Shown here piece after piece: positions 24,660-32,578 of a stretch of 64,000 nucleotides of DNA (positions within the stretch are counted from its first letter, which is position 1; each line of letters begins with the position of its first letter). The stretch is from assembly GCA_045636265.1 (NCBI GenBank), contig JAZTXD010000078.1, positions 1 to 64,000 on the forward strand. The letters are read 5' to 3'. The DNA is from Flemingiibacterium sp045636265 (GTDB taxonomy: Bacteria; Bacillota; Clostridia; Oscillospirales; CAG-272). The notes beneath the pieces are model-generated. The model was not told the origin of the DNA, did not search any database, and worked only from the letters and a program-made list of their open reading frames with translations. Position numbers and translations under genes: made by a program.

Positions 24660-26813
24660 TTAGCTCGCCTTTTTGGCGCTTTTCTTTTTATGTTTGCCGT
24701 GCTCGGCCGCATACGGCTCACCGCCGAGCTTGTCAAGCACGTCCTTCTTGTATCTTCTCCACCACTTCATAGTGGGCTCATCGGGATCGCGGTTCTTTTG
24801 GGCGCGTATCTGAACCTCACGAACACGATCCGCCTCCTCATGAAGCTCGATCGTGGCAAGAGGAACATCGGGTGCGTCCGACTTGCGGAGCAAAAGAATC
24901 GTGCAGTCACCCCTCGCATACTTGTCAATATATCCGCCGACACAGTGCCCCTGCATTTTACCCTCGTAAATGAGCTCCTCACCGTCTCGCGCCATGCGGA
25001 TAATATATCCGTCCCTCTCAAGGTTGTATAAACTCTCGAGTGCCGCTCTCCGCTTCTCTATCTTTTCTCGGGCTTCTTTGTTCTGCTCATACTTTATCTG
25101 CGCAGACGTTCTCGTGTGAGCCGAAATAAGATTCTTCGGCATAAGGATGCTTGTATCGCGCAGATCATATCCGAGCTGTAAGCACTCGGAAAGATAATCG
25201 CGCCAATCTCGGATAATGTCACCGGTTACACCGGCGCGTCGGCGATTCTTGTATTCTCCGTTTTTCTGCGCAGTAACGAACTTTATAACCTTATGTAGCG
25301 TTGCGTATTCAAAGAATCGGTTATAGTGTCCACCGTATCTGCGATCCCCGTCTGTTATATCCCTCGCATCTATCCCGGCGGCACGGAGCTCGCGAAGATC
25401 CTTTTCAGTCGGAGCCTTACCGAGCGCACGCCGCTGACAATAGAAAGCAAATTCCGCCGGCGTTATATCAAGCTTTGTAAACATGCGAAGCTCCGTCTTG
25501 TTTATCTTAAGTATCTCTGTAAGCGGCGAAGCGCTGTTTCTGTTTGCACCAAGGATATCCTCCGAGGAATAACCGTAGTGACTCGACACAAGCAGATGCG
25601 CCAGCTTATAAAGTCCGAGCTTCGCCATTTTCTCAATAGGAGGACTCACAATCGACATGCGAAGATACCTTCCGAGATTAACATCAAGATCACTTCTTGC
25701 AAATTCCGGAAGACCCGTGTATTTCCATCTCGTATCAGCAAGAATGCGCTTTAGGTTGTACGGATATATCTTGCAGGACACGCTACCGTCATATCCCTCA
25801 ATAACATACCACTTATCTTTGGTAGGATAAAGGCTATTGTTGCGGGTTGTGTATTCGTAGTGCCGCTCATTCCCGCTGTATGTTATATGTGTGCGTCTTT
25901 CAGGATAAAAACTTTGGTAAAACATACTCCCCTTGCAAGCGTCCTCGCGTCGGTGTATCCGGTTAACAGAATACACCGTCAGCATTATTCCATCAGGCAT
26001 GGGAGCGACTACGCCAAATACGCCGTGATCATGCACCGTTGCCGAGCGGTTGATGCTCTTTATCGTCACTGTCGAACCGCATGCCGGACATTTCCATTCG
26101 CGGTCAATAAGGCGTCCCTTCGGGTACTTGTCCGTGCGTACCGTTTTTTTGCAATGAGAGCACACGCCGACAAGCGTCTTTCCCTCTTTGTGGTACCACA
26201 GGTACCGGCTTTCTTTCATCACGTGGTTGTCGATATATCTTTCGATATCCTTCGGCACGCCCGGTACCCTATCCATAAGCGCATCTATCTCGCGTCTGGA
26301 ACGAACAAGCGCGCATCTCGTGCGATATGTTCGGTTATCCCTCTGGAACTCATCAAGAGAGCGAAGCGTGTCATAGTCGGTGCTGCCGAAATAGTGTCCG
26401 AGCGCAGCCGAAGCCTCGTCCGCATATATATACTCATGCTCGCGATATGCACAGTACCCGGTAAGGTTGCGAAGCATCGCCTCTCGCCAAGAGTCGTTAA
26501 CGTGACTTCGCACACACCACTTCGCGCTGTCAGCACTCGCATACACCGTGTATATCTGCTCGCCGTCGAGCCGCAAAATCCAAACAACAAGAACCCCCGA
26601 CTCCTCACCTTTATGTACCGGCCTAACTATCAGCTTTCCCGCATCGTCAACCACGGTTTCCGTGTCCTCTTCGCCGAAGCTTCCCGGCACGATGCGCGCG
26701 AGCACAAAGCAAGGCGATCTCCATGTGTGATACTTATTTCGGTATGCCTCAAGGTTGATTTTGGGAAGCACAACCTCGGGCATGGGTATCTTTAAAAGAT
26801 CTCGTTTTTGCAC
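24660..26813 (-). CDS. PcfJ-like protein
   Basis: 717 residues from a GTG at 26,813. A central zinc-ribbon region (CSHCKKTV near 217, CPACGSTV near 243) precedes the C-terminal PcfJ core with MQGHCVGGYIDKYARGDC (about 635-652), the most conserved block of the family. PcfJ and PcfK are paired in conjugative plasmids, ICEs and Clostridia prophages. The biochemical role is unknown; the zinc ribbon and position suggest nucleic-acid work in replication. Confidence 0.88.
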   Translation of the reverse strand: MQKRDLLKIPMPEVVLPKINLEAYRNKYHTWRSPCFVLARIVPGSFGEEDTETVVDDAGKLIVRPVHKGEESGVLVVWILRLDGEQIYTVYASADSAKWCVRSHVNDSWREAMLRNLTGYCAYREHEYIYADEASAALGHYFGSTDYDTLRSLDEFQRDNRTYRTRCALVRSRREIDALMDRVPGVPKDIERYIDNHVMKESRYLWYHKEGKTLVGVCSHCKKTVRTDKYPKGRLIDREWKCPACGSTVTIKSINRSATVHDHGVFGVVAPMPDGIMLTVYSVNRIHRREDACKGSMFYQSFYPERRTHITYSGNERHYEYTTRNNSLYPTKDKWYVIEGYDGSVSCKIYPYNLKRILADTRWKYTGLPEFARSDLDVNLGRYLRMSIVSPPIEKMAKLGLYKLAHLLVSSHYGYSSEDILGANRNSASPLTEILKINKTELRMFTKLDITPAEFAFYCQRRALGKAPTEKDLRELRAAGIDARDITDGDRRYGGHYNRFFEYATLHKVIKFVTAQKNGEYKNRRRAGVTGDIIRDWRDYLSECLQLGYDLRDTSILMPKNLISAHTRTSAQIKYEQNKEAREKIEKRRAALESLYNLERDGYIIRMARDGEELIYEGKMQGHCVGGYIDKYARGDCTILLLRKSDAPDVPLATIELHEEADRVREVQIRAQKNRDPDEPTMKWWRRYKKDVLDKLGGEPYAAEHGKHKKKSAKKAS

Positions 26814-26828
26814 ATTCTCCGCCCCCCC

Positions 26829-27179
26829 TTAAATCAAATCAAAGAGGCTGGTGACCGTGGAAACATTCTCAGGCGTTTGGGATTTTGCGCTTTCGGCACC
26901 CGAGTCCTTGCCAATGCCGTAATATTTTAATATGATGCTCTGGGCTTCATCGGGCGCTATAACGGCACAGTTTCCGTTTTTTCTCTTTTTGGCAACCTCG
27001 TACATAGCGTCATACGCGCCCTTCATTGTCTTTCCGTCCGCAAGCACCTTCTCGCAAGCGTCAGCATCGTTTTTGCATACCTCTCGGAGCATCCCTTCTA
27101 TCGCTCTTATGGCAGGGTTCTTTTCTTTCTCTGCTTCCTTATCGAGCTTGTCTATGACCTTCTGATATACTTCATTCAT
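26829..27179 (-). CDS. PcfK-like protein
   Basis: 116 residues from the ATG at 27,179 (GGGGGATAACAAA upstream). The family pattern is AIEGMLREVCKND near 25, KTMKGAYDAMYEVAKKR near 48 and DEAQSIILKYYGI near 75. It is paired with PcfJ directly downstream (15-bp gap), as in other elements. Function unknown. Confidence 0.87.
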   Translation of the reverse strand: MNEVYQKVIDKLDKEAEKEKNPAIRAIEGMLREVCKNDADACEKVLADGKTMKGAYDAMYEVAKKRKNGNCAVIAPDEAQSIILKYYGIGKDSGAESAKSQTPENVSTVTSLFDLI

Positions 27180-27193
27180 TTTGTTATCCCCCC

Positions 27194-27331
27194 TCAAAAC
27201 GTTACCGTAATATTGAGCACCGCCGCGGCGATCCAATAGATCACCTTGCGCGCGTCGCCGTTTATGCCGTAAACGATAGCCGCGCCAAGATCGAGCGCGA
27301 TAAGTGCTATCGGAAATATGTATTGCTTCAT
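27194..27331 (-). CDS. 45-residue single-helix membrane protein
   Basis: Starts MKQYIFPIALIALDLGAA at the ATG at 27,331 (GAGAGGGATAATAAC upstream) and is mostly one or two hydrophobic segments separated by YGINGDARK. It fills the gap ahead of pcfK and matches the tiny membrane proteins commonly seen beside PcfK/PcfJ pairs in Clostridia prophages. Role unknown. Confidence 0.65.
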   Translation of the reverse strand: MKQYIFPIALIALDLGAAIVYGINGDARKVIYWIAAAVLNITVTF

Positions 27332-27348
27332 GTTATTATCCCTCTCAT

Positions 27349-27555
27349 TTAATACCCGCGCTTTACCTCATGCACAGAAAGGCGGCGGCTCTTAAATAGA
27401 TTCGCCGGATAATTTCCGGGCACAACCACCTGACGCGGATATATTGTGTATACGCCGTCCTTGTAATAGCCGGTGTAACGTATGCGCTCCATGGAATCAA
27501 CCACATATGATATGAGATACGCCGCACCGCCAAGCGGACCGTAGTTTACATACAT
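27349..27555 (-). CDS. Small early prophage protein
   Basis: 68 residues from the ATG at 27,555, chosen because AAGGAGG lies 8 nt upstream. Polar, Tyr-rich, with no Cys and no recognised domain. First gene after the plus-strand small transcript at 27.6 kb. Function unknown. Confidence 0.55.
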   Translation of the reverse strand: MYVNYGPLGGAAYLISYVVDSMERIRYTGYYKDGVYTIYPRQVVVPGNYPANLFKSRRLSVHEVKRGY

Positions 27556-27589
27556 ACCGCCGTCCTCCTTTCTTTTTTTGATAAAGCAC

Positions 27590-27618
27590 TTGATTTTCAT
27601 TTGAAATTATGTTATACT
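27590..27618 (+). promoter_or_regulatory. Plus-strand promoter between early prophage genes
   Basis: TTGATT at 27,590-27,595, 17-bp spacer, TATACT at 27,613-27,618 with TGT before the -10. It runs opposite to all neighbouring genes and precedes a short stretch closed by a strong terminator. Confidence 0.6.
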
Positions 27619-27624
27619 ATTGGT

Positions 27625-27698
27625 GAGGCATAGCCTCGTTGATGCATATTTGTTTGCCGCTTACGATATTGGCGTATCGTGAGCGGCCCTTTCTTTTT
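27625..27698 (+). ncRNA. Candidate prophage small RNA of about 75 nt
   Basis: Begins just after the promoter at 27,590-27,618, contains a small GAGGC/GCCTC hairpin at its 5' end and closes with a GCCGCT-ACGATA / TATCGT-AGCGGC hairpin (27,656-27,687) followed by CCTTTCTTTTT. Its last 40 nt are antisense to the 3' end of the gene at 27,661. No convincing reading frame fits within it. A regulatory or antisense RNA is the simplest reading. Confidence 0.5.
27656..27698 (+). terminator. Strong plus-strand terminator
   Basis: 12 paired bases with one bulged position on each side, 6-nt loop, then a T-rich tract on the plus strand only; the minus strand has AAACAAAT instead. It therefore ends the small RNA and not the minus-strand operon. 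Confidence 0.75.
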
Positions 27699-28182
27699 CC
27701 GCCCTTGGGTAAAGCCCGACACGGCGTAAGTACACGCGAATCGTCGTCGGCGCCCTTCCGAGCTTGTCCCCGATTTGGCTGAGCGTCTTCCCATCGCCCC
27801 ACCATTCACGCGCTATGCGCTCATCCTCCGCGCTGAACGGTCGGTACAAATGCTTTACCGGAAATTTCTCCGGGTTACGCTCGATCAAGGTGCGAACCGA
27901 GCCGCCCGTCCTGCCGAGCGCCTTTGCGATCTGTGCAAGCGTGCACCGCTCGTTTCGCATCTTTATAACAAGCGCAATCTCACTGCTCGTCCAGCCCTTC
28001 CCCTTACCGCGCGGCACCGGCTTGCCTATACCGAGAATTTCATCCCACGTCTGACCGCTCAAGATAGAGCGTATCACCTTCTGCGTGGTACAGTTAAGCT
28101 CCGCAAGCACGCGCACTTGATGTTCAGGAGCCTTCGCAAGCCTCACGTCGCGCCTGATCTCCTCTTCCGTCATTCGCTGCAT
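27661..28182 (-). CDS. Helix-turn-helix early regulator (Myb/GcrA-like repeats)
   Basis: 173 residues. Two helix-turn-helix units are visible: WTSSEIALVIKMRNERCTLAQIAKALGRTGGSVRTLI (about 65-100) and AEDERIAREWWGDGKTLSQIGDKLGRAPTTIRVYLRRVG (about 118-155). This SANT/GcrA-like double repeat suggests DNA binding at a phage promoter. It overlaps the transglycosylase by 13 bp and its 3' end overlaps the candidate antisense RNA. Confidence 0.75.
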   Translation of the reverse strand: MQRMTEEEIRRDVRLAKAPEHQVRVLAELNCTTQKVIRSILSGQTWDEILGIGKPVPRGKGKGWTSSEIALVIKMRNERCTLAQIAKALGRTGGSVRTLIERNPEKFPVKHLYRPFSAEDERIAREWWGDGKTLSQIGDKLGRAPTTIRVYLRRVGLYPRAEKERAAHDTPIS

Positions 28183-28859
28183 ATGCGCACCGCCTCCTCC
28201 ATAACCTTGTAAGCGTACGCATCTATCTCGCCGCTGTAATGCCCGGTACGGTACGCTGTCAGCGCCTTGAGATAATCGCCGCCGTACTTGTCAAGTAACT
28301 CATCAAGAATATCAACACCAACACGCACATTTTGCACACCATCGAGCAAATTTTGCACACCAAGCCGCGCCATGCGCTCCTCGTGGCACTCTCGTAGTAT
28401 CTGCATAAGGCCGAAGCTTCGCTCGGCATCACCAATCTTGTTTTCAACATATCGGCTCTCGTGGTAGATGATCGCCAGCGCCACCGCCGCATCCACATCC
28501 CGCGCCGTGCACATTTGCTCTATCTCAAACTGCACCACAGCCCGAAGCGGAGTATCGTACATAAGTTCAAAAGCGTCTACATAGGGCGCTTCCGCTTGCA
28601 CCGAAGGAATGTTCTCCGCAACGTCATTCTCGTCGCTTCCCTTGCCTTCCCTCGGGGGAAGGGGGACCGCGCCGGCGGTGGATGAGGGTTCATCCTTTAC
28701 CCTCTCATGCTCATCCGCGCACACCACCGCGCACGGCGCTGTTATCCTCGTAGGCTCTATCGCCTGAACTTCATCACCGATGAGCGCACATTGCGCGGTC
28801 AGCACAGTGAGCGTCAGTATAGCTGCCGTGAGTAACACTGATTTGTACATCGTTTTCAT
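28170..28859 (-). CDS. Secreted lytic-transglycosylase-like (SLT) protein
   Basis: 229 residues from the ATG at 28,859 (GGAGAAAGCAA upstream). A hydrophobic segment at about 5-25 is a signal peptide or anchor. The SLT domain follows: ALAIIYHESRYVENKIGDAERSFGLMQI (about 130-157) with the catalytic Glu in HESR, and ALTAYRTGHYSG near the end. It should cleave peptidoglycan. Between export signal and domain lies repeat copy 4, read as EPSSTAGAVPLPPREGKG. Its presence in the early operon is unusual; PcfK/PcfJ-bearing elements often carry such enzymes. Confidence 0.85.
   Translation of the reverse strand: MKTMYKSVLLTAAILTLTVLTAQCALIGDEVQAIEPTRITAPCAVVCADEHERVKDEPSSTAGAVPLPPREGKGSDENDVAENIPSVQAEAPYVDAFELMYDTPLRAVVQFEIEQMCTARDVDAAVALAIIYHESRYVENKIGDAERSFGLMQILRECHEERMARLGVQNLLDGVQNVRVGVDILDELLDKYGGDYLKALTAYRTGHYSGEIDAYAYKVMEEAVRICSE
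28642..28688. repeat. Short interspersed repeat, copy 4
   Basis: Outer CCTTCCCTCGGGGGAAGG and GGATGAGGG with inner stem ACCGC / GCGGT (loop GCCG). It is wholly inside the transglycosylase frame and does not break it. Confidence 0.8.
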
Positions 28860-29118
28860 TTGCTTTCTCCATTTCCATTTTTCTGTCATTTTCAAGGATT
28901 ATTGCATATTCTTCCGGATGCCTGGTGTAATATTCGCTCATCGCCTCGCCGAGGTTCTCCATCATCTTATCAAGATAGTCCTCGGGAAGCTTATCCACCC
29001 GCCTTTCACCTATGTAAAAGGAACAGGTTATCTCGTTTTTCTTTGCCGTATGTACCCCCTCCATTCTTATTGCAGTATATGCCGCATCCGTAATTGCGGC
29101 AACCGCTCTACTCCTCAT
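28774..29118 (-). CDS. Early prophage protein of unknown function
   Basis: 114 residues; the ATG at 29,118 overlaps the stop of the Cro-like gene (ATGAGGAGTAG). Its 3' 86 bp overlap the start of the transglycosylase in another frame. The middle has VDKLPEDYLDKMMENLGEAMSEYYTRHPEEY, a helical segment. No family recognised; an alternative internal start at 29,064 is possible. Confidence 0.6.
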   Translation of the reverse strand: MRSRAVAAITDAAYTAIRMEGVHTAKKNEITCSFYIGERRVDKLPEDYLDKMMENLGEAMSEYYTRHPEEYAIILENDRKMEMEKANENDVQISVTHGSYTDAHCADRAMCAHR

Positions 29119-29293
29119 AAAATTTCTGCCAGTCGAACCCGAGCGCCGATGCTATCTTCTTGGCGGTCCACACGGGTACTTTTCGCTTGCCGTCCTCTAT
29201 AAGCCCATAGTATTGCCTTGATACGCCGCACTTAACAGCCATTTCTGCCTGAGATACCCCAAGCTTCCGTCGCAACTCTTTGAGGAACTCCAT
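29108..29293 (-). CDS. Cro-like XRE regulator
   Basis: 61 residues, a single XRE helix-turn-helix (LRRKLGVSQAEMAVKCGVSRQYYGLIEDGKRK). First gene of the leftward early operon, behind its own consensus promoter (29,341-29,369) and divergent from the repressor gene, so it occupies the Cro position of the lysis-lysogeny switch. Confidence 0.88.
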   Translation of the reverse strand: MEFLKELRRKLGVSQAEMAVKCGVSRQYYGLIEDGKRKVPVWTAKKIASALGFDWQKFYEE

Positions 29294-29340
29294 TAAATCA
29301 CCTTCCTTTTATTTTTGCTTCGCTTTGTTGCGGTATTTTT

Positions 29341-29369
29341 ATTATAGCATCAGTTTGAAGCATTGTCAA
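29341..29369 (-). promoter_or_regulatory. Early leftward promoter of the prophage
   Basis: Minus-strand TTGACA at 29,364-29,369 and TATAAT at 29,341-29,346, 17-bp spacer. Drives the Cro-like gene and the early operon. Confidence 0.85.
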
Positions 29370-29417
29370 GAGGTTTTCGAAAAATAATTTTATTTCTTCT
29401 TCATTTCGTGGCGACAC

Positions 29418-29446
29418 TTGACACGCAACATTTTGTAGCGTATAAT
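29418..29446 (+). promoter_or_regulatory. Repressor promoter of the prophage
   Basis: TTGACA at 29,418-29,423, 17-bp spacer, TATAAT at 29,441-29,446, followed by GAGGTG and the ATG at 29,465. Divergent from the early promoter with 48 bp between the -35 boxes. Confidence 0.87.
29423..29441. promoter_or_regulatory. Candidate repressor operator
   Basis: Imperfect 19-bp dyad of the form ACGCnACAnnnTGTnGCGT filling the spacer of the repressor promoter; a half-site-like TGTTGCGG lies near 29,326. Suggests autoregulation by the gene at 29,465. Confidence 0.4.
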
Positions 29447-29464
29447 ATAAATGAGGTGAAGAAT

Positions 29465-29794
29465 ATGGAAAGGTTAATACAACTTCGCAAACAGCGAAAA
29501 ATTACGCAGGATGTTCTTGCCAGAGAACTGGGTATATCTCGTCAAGCTTACTCCAATTACGAATTAGGCAACAGAGAACCAGATTTCGATATTCTAAAAA
29601 AGCTTGCAAAATACTTCAACGTGTCTATCGACTATCTTGTCGGCAACTCGGATACGCCTAATGACGCTTCCGCATACAACGATATTAAAGTCGCCCTCTT
29701 CGGCGGCGACGGTGAAGTAACGGACGAGATGTGGGACGAGGTAAAGCAGTTTGCCGACTTCGTGCGTGCAAAATATAAGAAGGAGAAAAAATGA
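29465..29794 (+). CDS. CI-like XRE repressor
   Basis: 109 residues from the ATG at 29,465 (GAGGTGAAGAAT upstream). N-terminal XRE domain (LRKQRKITQDVLARELGISRQAYSNYELGNREP), then YFNVSIDYLVGNSD and an acidic helical tail. It lacks a self-cleaving peptidase domain; instead the ImmA-like protease is encoded directly downstream (4-bp overlap). This fits an ImmR/ImmA-type switch, where the protease cuts the repressor on induction. Confidence 0.9.
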   Translation: MERLIQLRKQRKITQDVLARELGISRQAYSNYELGNREPDFDILKKLAKYFNVSIDYLVGNSDTPNDASAYNDIKVALFGGDGEVTDEMWDEVKQFADFVRAKYKKEKK

Positions 29795-30201
29795 TCTCGG
29801 ACAAGCTATATCTTGAGGCAGAACAAGCAGAAATCATGGTTTACTGCGGAAAGGGCCTGCAAGAAACAAAATCTATATCTGTAAGTTCCGACGGCGATAT
29901 GTTCATCGGCATAGACGATAGCGCAATGCAAACTCGCGCCGAGGAGCGTGTCCATCTTGCACATGAGCTCGGGCACTGCGTTACGGGTGCTTTTTACTCG
30001 GTGCGCTCTCCGCTTAACACCAGATCGCGCTGTGAACGTATAGCGAATAATTACGCAATAAAAAAGCTCGTCAATGAGGACGAGTTGATAAAAGTTATAG
30101 AAGAAAACAACGGCGACATAAGCGTGTGGGCGCTCGCGGAGCACTTCACCGTGACCGAGGACTTCATGCGCATGGCGCTCGAATATTATTTTGACAATTA
30201 A
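29791..30201 (+). CDS. ImmA/IrrE-family metallopeptidase
   Basis: 136 residues. The zinc site is HLAHELGHCVTG (residues about 51-62), the HExxH motif of the family, followed by the ERIANNYAIKKLV helix with the third-ligand region. In ICEBs1 and related phages this anti-repressor protease cleaves the XRE repressor. Its start overlaps the repressor stop, so the pair is co-translated. Confidence 0.92.
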   Translation: MISDKLYLEAEQAEIMVYCGKGLQETKSISVSSDGDMFIGIDDSAMQTRAEERVHLAHELGHCVTGAFYSVRSPLNTRSRCERIANNYAIKKLVNEDELIKVIEENNGDISVWALAEHFTVTEDFMRMALEYYFDN

Positions 30202-30219
30202 ATTCTAAAGGAGTATGTT

Positions 30220-31017
30220 ATGATAACAGTAAGCACCAAAATCAAAGACAGAATCACCAAGGGATTAAAGAAGTTTCAACCGATCCTGCGCAAAGCACAA
30301 AGTGCCGATTTAAACGAAAGCGATACTGTCACTATTATAACCGATATAATGTGTGAGATTTTCGGATATGATAAATACGAAAACATAACATCTGAATTCG
30401 CAATCAAAAAGACTTATTGTGATATCGCCATTAAGTTAAACGAAAAAGTGCCATTTCTTATAGAGTGTAAAGCTATCGCCATTGACTTAAAAGCCGATTA
30501 CATAAGACAGGCTACTGGTTACGCTGCGAACTCCGGCATAAACTGGGTTGTACTTACAAATGGCGCGGTATGGCAAGTATACCATATGAGTTTTGGAAAA
30601 AACATTGATGCAGAATTAGTGTATGAATTTAATTTATGTGAAATGAGTGCAAAGAAGCAAAGTGACATCGAGCTTCTGTATTATCTTTGCATAGAAGCGT
30701 TTGCTAAAAATAGCAAAGCAACACTTGAAGATTTAAGAGCGCAAAAACAAATCCTCAATCGCTTTATAATAGGACGTGTTATCCTGACTGATTCCGGAAT
30801 TGATGGCATACGCAAGTGTGTTCGCAAGCTCTTCCCCGATATAAAAGTCACTAATGACGAAATTTATGACATTATCTATAATGAGATTTTCAAGCGCGAA
30901 ATATTAGAAAGCGATGATGCTGAGCTCGCAAAAAAGACTGTTGCCAAGCAGGAACGAAAGTTAAATGCCAATAAACCTAAAAAGGAAACAGAGCAAACCG
31001 ATAGCACACCGATATAA
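30220..31017 (+). CDS. Orphan HSDR_N-type (type I R protein N-terminal) nuclease-like protein
   Basis: 265 residues. The N-terminal half holds the PD-(D/E)XK signature of HSDR_N_2 domains: YCDIAIKLNEKVPFLIECKA (about 67-86, D...E-C-K) and QATGYAANSGINWVVLTNG (about 95-113). There is no helicase or methylase, and the C-terminal half is helical and Lys-rich. Such orphan proteins often sit in prophage lysogeny modules. A role in superinfection defence is possible; this is inference from domain and place. Confidence 0.8.
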   Translation: MITVSTKIKDRITKGLKKFQPILRKAQSADLNESDTVTIITDIMCEIFGYDKYENITSEFAIKKTYCDIAIKLNEKVPFLIECKAIAIDLKADYIRQATGYAANSGINWVVLTNGAVWQVYHMSFGKNIDAELVYEFNLCEMSAKKQSDIELLYYLCIEAFAKNSKATLEDLRAQKQILNRFIIGRVILTDSGIDGIRKCVRKLFPDIKVTNDEIYDIIYNEIFKREILESDDAELAKKTVAKQERKLNANKPKKETEQTDSTPI

Positions 31018-31025
31018 AATAAAAC

Positions 31026-31050
31026 ACTCCCCGACATAACGCCGGGGAGT
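31026..31050. terminator. Hairpin between the HSDR_N and recombinase genes
   Basis: 8-bp stem ACTCCCCG / CGGGGAGT, 9-nt loop, 8 bp after the HSDR_N stop. The T-rich side is on the minus strand (GTTTTATTTT), so it may insulate both directions. Confidence 0.55.
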
Positions 31051-31096
31051 TCGCATCAATACAACGAGGCCTGATATAATAGAAAGGAGCCTTTCA

Positions 31097-32578
31097 TTGA
31101 ACATAGACAGCTATTCCAAAGTAGCCGCCGCATATATCCGCGTGTCAGATGAACGCCAGGACGAATACAGCCCCGACAGTCAACTTAAGAAGATCCGCGA
31201 ATACGCGTCAAAGGAAGGCTGCTTCATTCCCGATGAATACGTGTTCTATGATGACGGTATCTCCGGCAGAAACGCCAAGCGCAGAAACGAATTCAACCGT
31301 ATGATAGCGATCGCAAAAGAGAAAGACCGCCTATTTGATGTCATATACGTGTGGAAATTCTCGCGATTCGCCCGTAACCAGGAAGAGAGCATGGTTTATA
31401 AAAACCTGCTCAAAAAGAAGGGGGTTTCCGTTGTATCCGTGTCCGAGCCTATCCCAGAGGGACACTACGGTACACTTATCGAGCGCATAATAGAGTGGAT
31501 GGACGAATTCTACTCCATTAACCTCGGTGTAGAGGTAACACGAGGCATGACGGAAAAAGCCTCGCGCGGAGAGCCGACGTGCGCCCCACCCTTCGGCTAT
31601 ATTATGCGCGACAAAAAATACTATCCGGATGAAAGCGGTGCCGCAGATGCCGTGCGCGAGATCTTCGAGCGCTTTGTAAACGGTGACGGCATGCGTGAGA
31701 TCGCCGTCGATCTTGCAAATAAAGGCTTCAGAACAAGGCGCGGCAATCCTCCCGATAACCGTTGGGTGAGTTACATACTCAACAACCCTTGCTATATCGG
31801 CAAAATTAGATGGAGCCTCGACGGCACCAAGGCCGCGAGCAAACGCGACTACGACAACGAGAGTATAATGGTATCAAACGGTCATCACGAACCGCTTGTT
31901 TCAATGGAGCTGTGGGACCTCGCGCAGAGCCGCATAAAAGCACTAAAGAAAGCCTACCCTAAACACGCACGAAGTGAACAGTCTGTCGAGTATATGTTCA
32001 AAGGTTTGGTACGCTGCAGTTCATGCGGCGGAACTCTCGCATGCGGAAGTGCCACCAGCGGCAAAGCAAAGACGCCCACTCTCCAGTGCTGTAACTATTC
32101 TCGCGGATCGTGCCACATCTCGCATTCTGTAGTAATGACAAAAATAACAGCGTCACTTATATCCGGCCTTGAAGAGGCAGTCGGCTCAAAGGAGTTCAAG
32201 ATTATACCGACCACCGCCAAGAAAGCCAAGGCGGATGCTATCGACTACGATAAGATGATCGCCGTCGAAGAAAAGCGCCTGGAGCGCGCAAAAGAAGCAT
32301 ACCTCGCCGAGATAGATACTATCGAGCAGTACGCAAAGAATAAGAACGACATTTCCGCGCGCATATCCAAGTTAAAGAAAGCACGCGATGCGGAACAGCC
32401 AAAAGATAACGATATAGATCTTGATGCGCTGTCGAAGAAGGTGTCCGAAGTCATCGCGTTTATAAAAAGAACAGACGTATCAGAAAAAGCAAAAAACCAA
32501 GCTCTTCGTACGATTATTGCAAAGATGGTCTACGATAAGCCGCACGAAAACTTGGCTATTTATTTCCATGAGGTATGA
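31097..32578 (+). CDS. Large serine recombinase (prophage integrase)
   Basis: 493 residues from a TTG at 31,097 (AAAGGAG upstream). The resolvase domain has the catalytic Ser in AAYIRVSDERQ (about 10-20) and the WKFSRFARN segment near 90. The recombinase domain follows (FGYIM near 172), then a zinc ribbon with CSSCGGTLACG near 311 and CCNYSRGSC, and a C-terminal coiled-coil. Its stop lies within the start of the cotJC remnant, which places the attachment site within tens of bases. The enzyme would integrate and excise the prophage. Confidence 0.95.
   Translation: MNIDSYSKVAAAYIRVSDERQDEYSPDSQLKKIREYASKEGCFIPDEYVFYDDGISGRNAKRRNEFNRMIAIAKEKDRLFDVIYVWKFSRFARNQEESMVYKNLLKKKGVSVVSVSEPIPEGHYGTLIERIIEWMDEFYSINLGVEVTRGMTEKASRGEPTCAPPFGYIMRDKKYYPDESGAADAVREIFERFVNGDGMREIAVDLANKGFRTRRGNPPDNRWVSYILNNPCYIGKIRWSLDGTKAASKRDYDNESIMVSNGHHEPLVSMELWDLAQSRIKALKKAYPKHARSEQSVEYMFKGLVRCSSCGGTLACGSATSGKAKTPTLQCCNYSRGSCHISHSVVMTKITASLISGLEEAVGSKEFKIIPTTAKKAKADAIDYDKMIAVEEKRLERAKEAYLAEIDTIEQYAKNKNDISARISKLKKARDAEQPKDNDIDLDALSKKVSEVIAFIKRTDVSEKAKNQALRTIIAKMVYDKPHENLAIYFHEV

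Noticed and set aside
24660..27179. Integrative conjugative element instead of prophage, from PcfJ/PcfK
   Set aside because: A full set of head, packaging and contractile-tail genes is present in the same operon series and no relaxase or type IV secretion gene is seen.
27612..27809. Two alternative minus-strand frames over the end of the double-HTH gene
   Set aside because: Both lack ribosome binding sites and overlap the better-supported gene at 27,661; codon use is random.
31075..31080. TATAAT ahead of the serine recombinase
   Set aside because: No -35 match upstream and it is only 2 bp from the AAAGGAG ribosome binding site, leaving no room for a start site.
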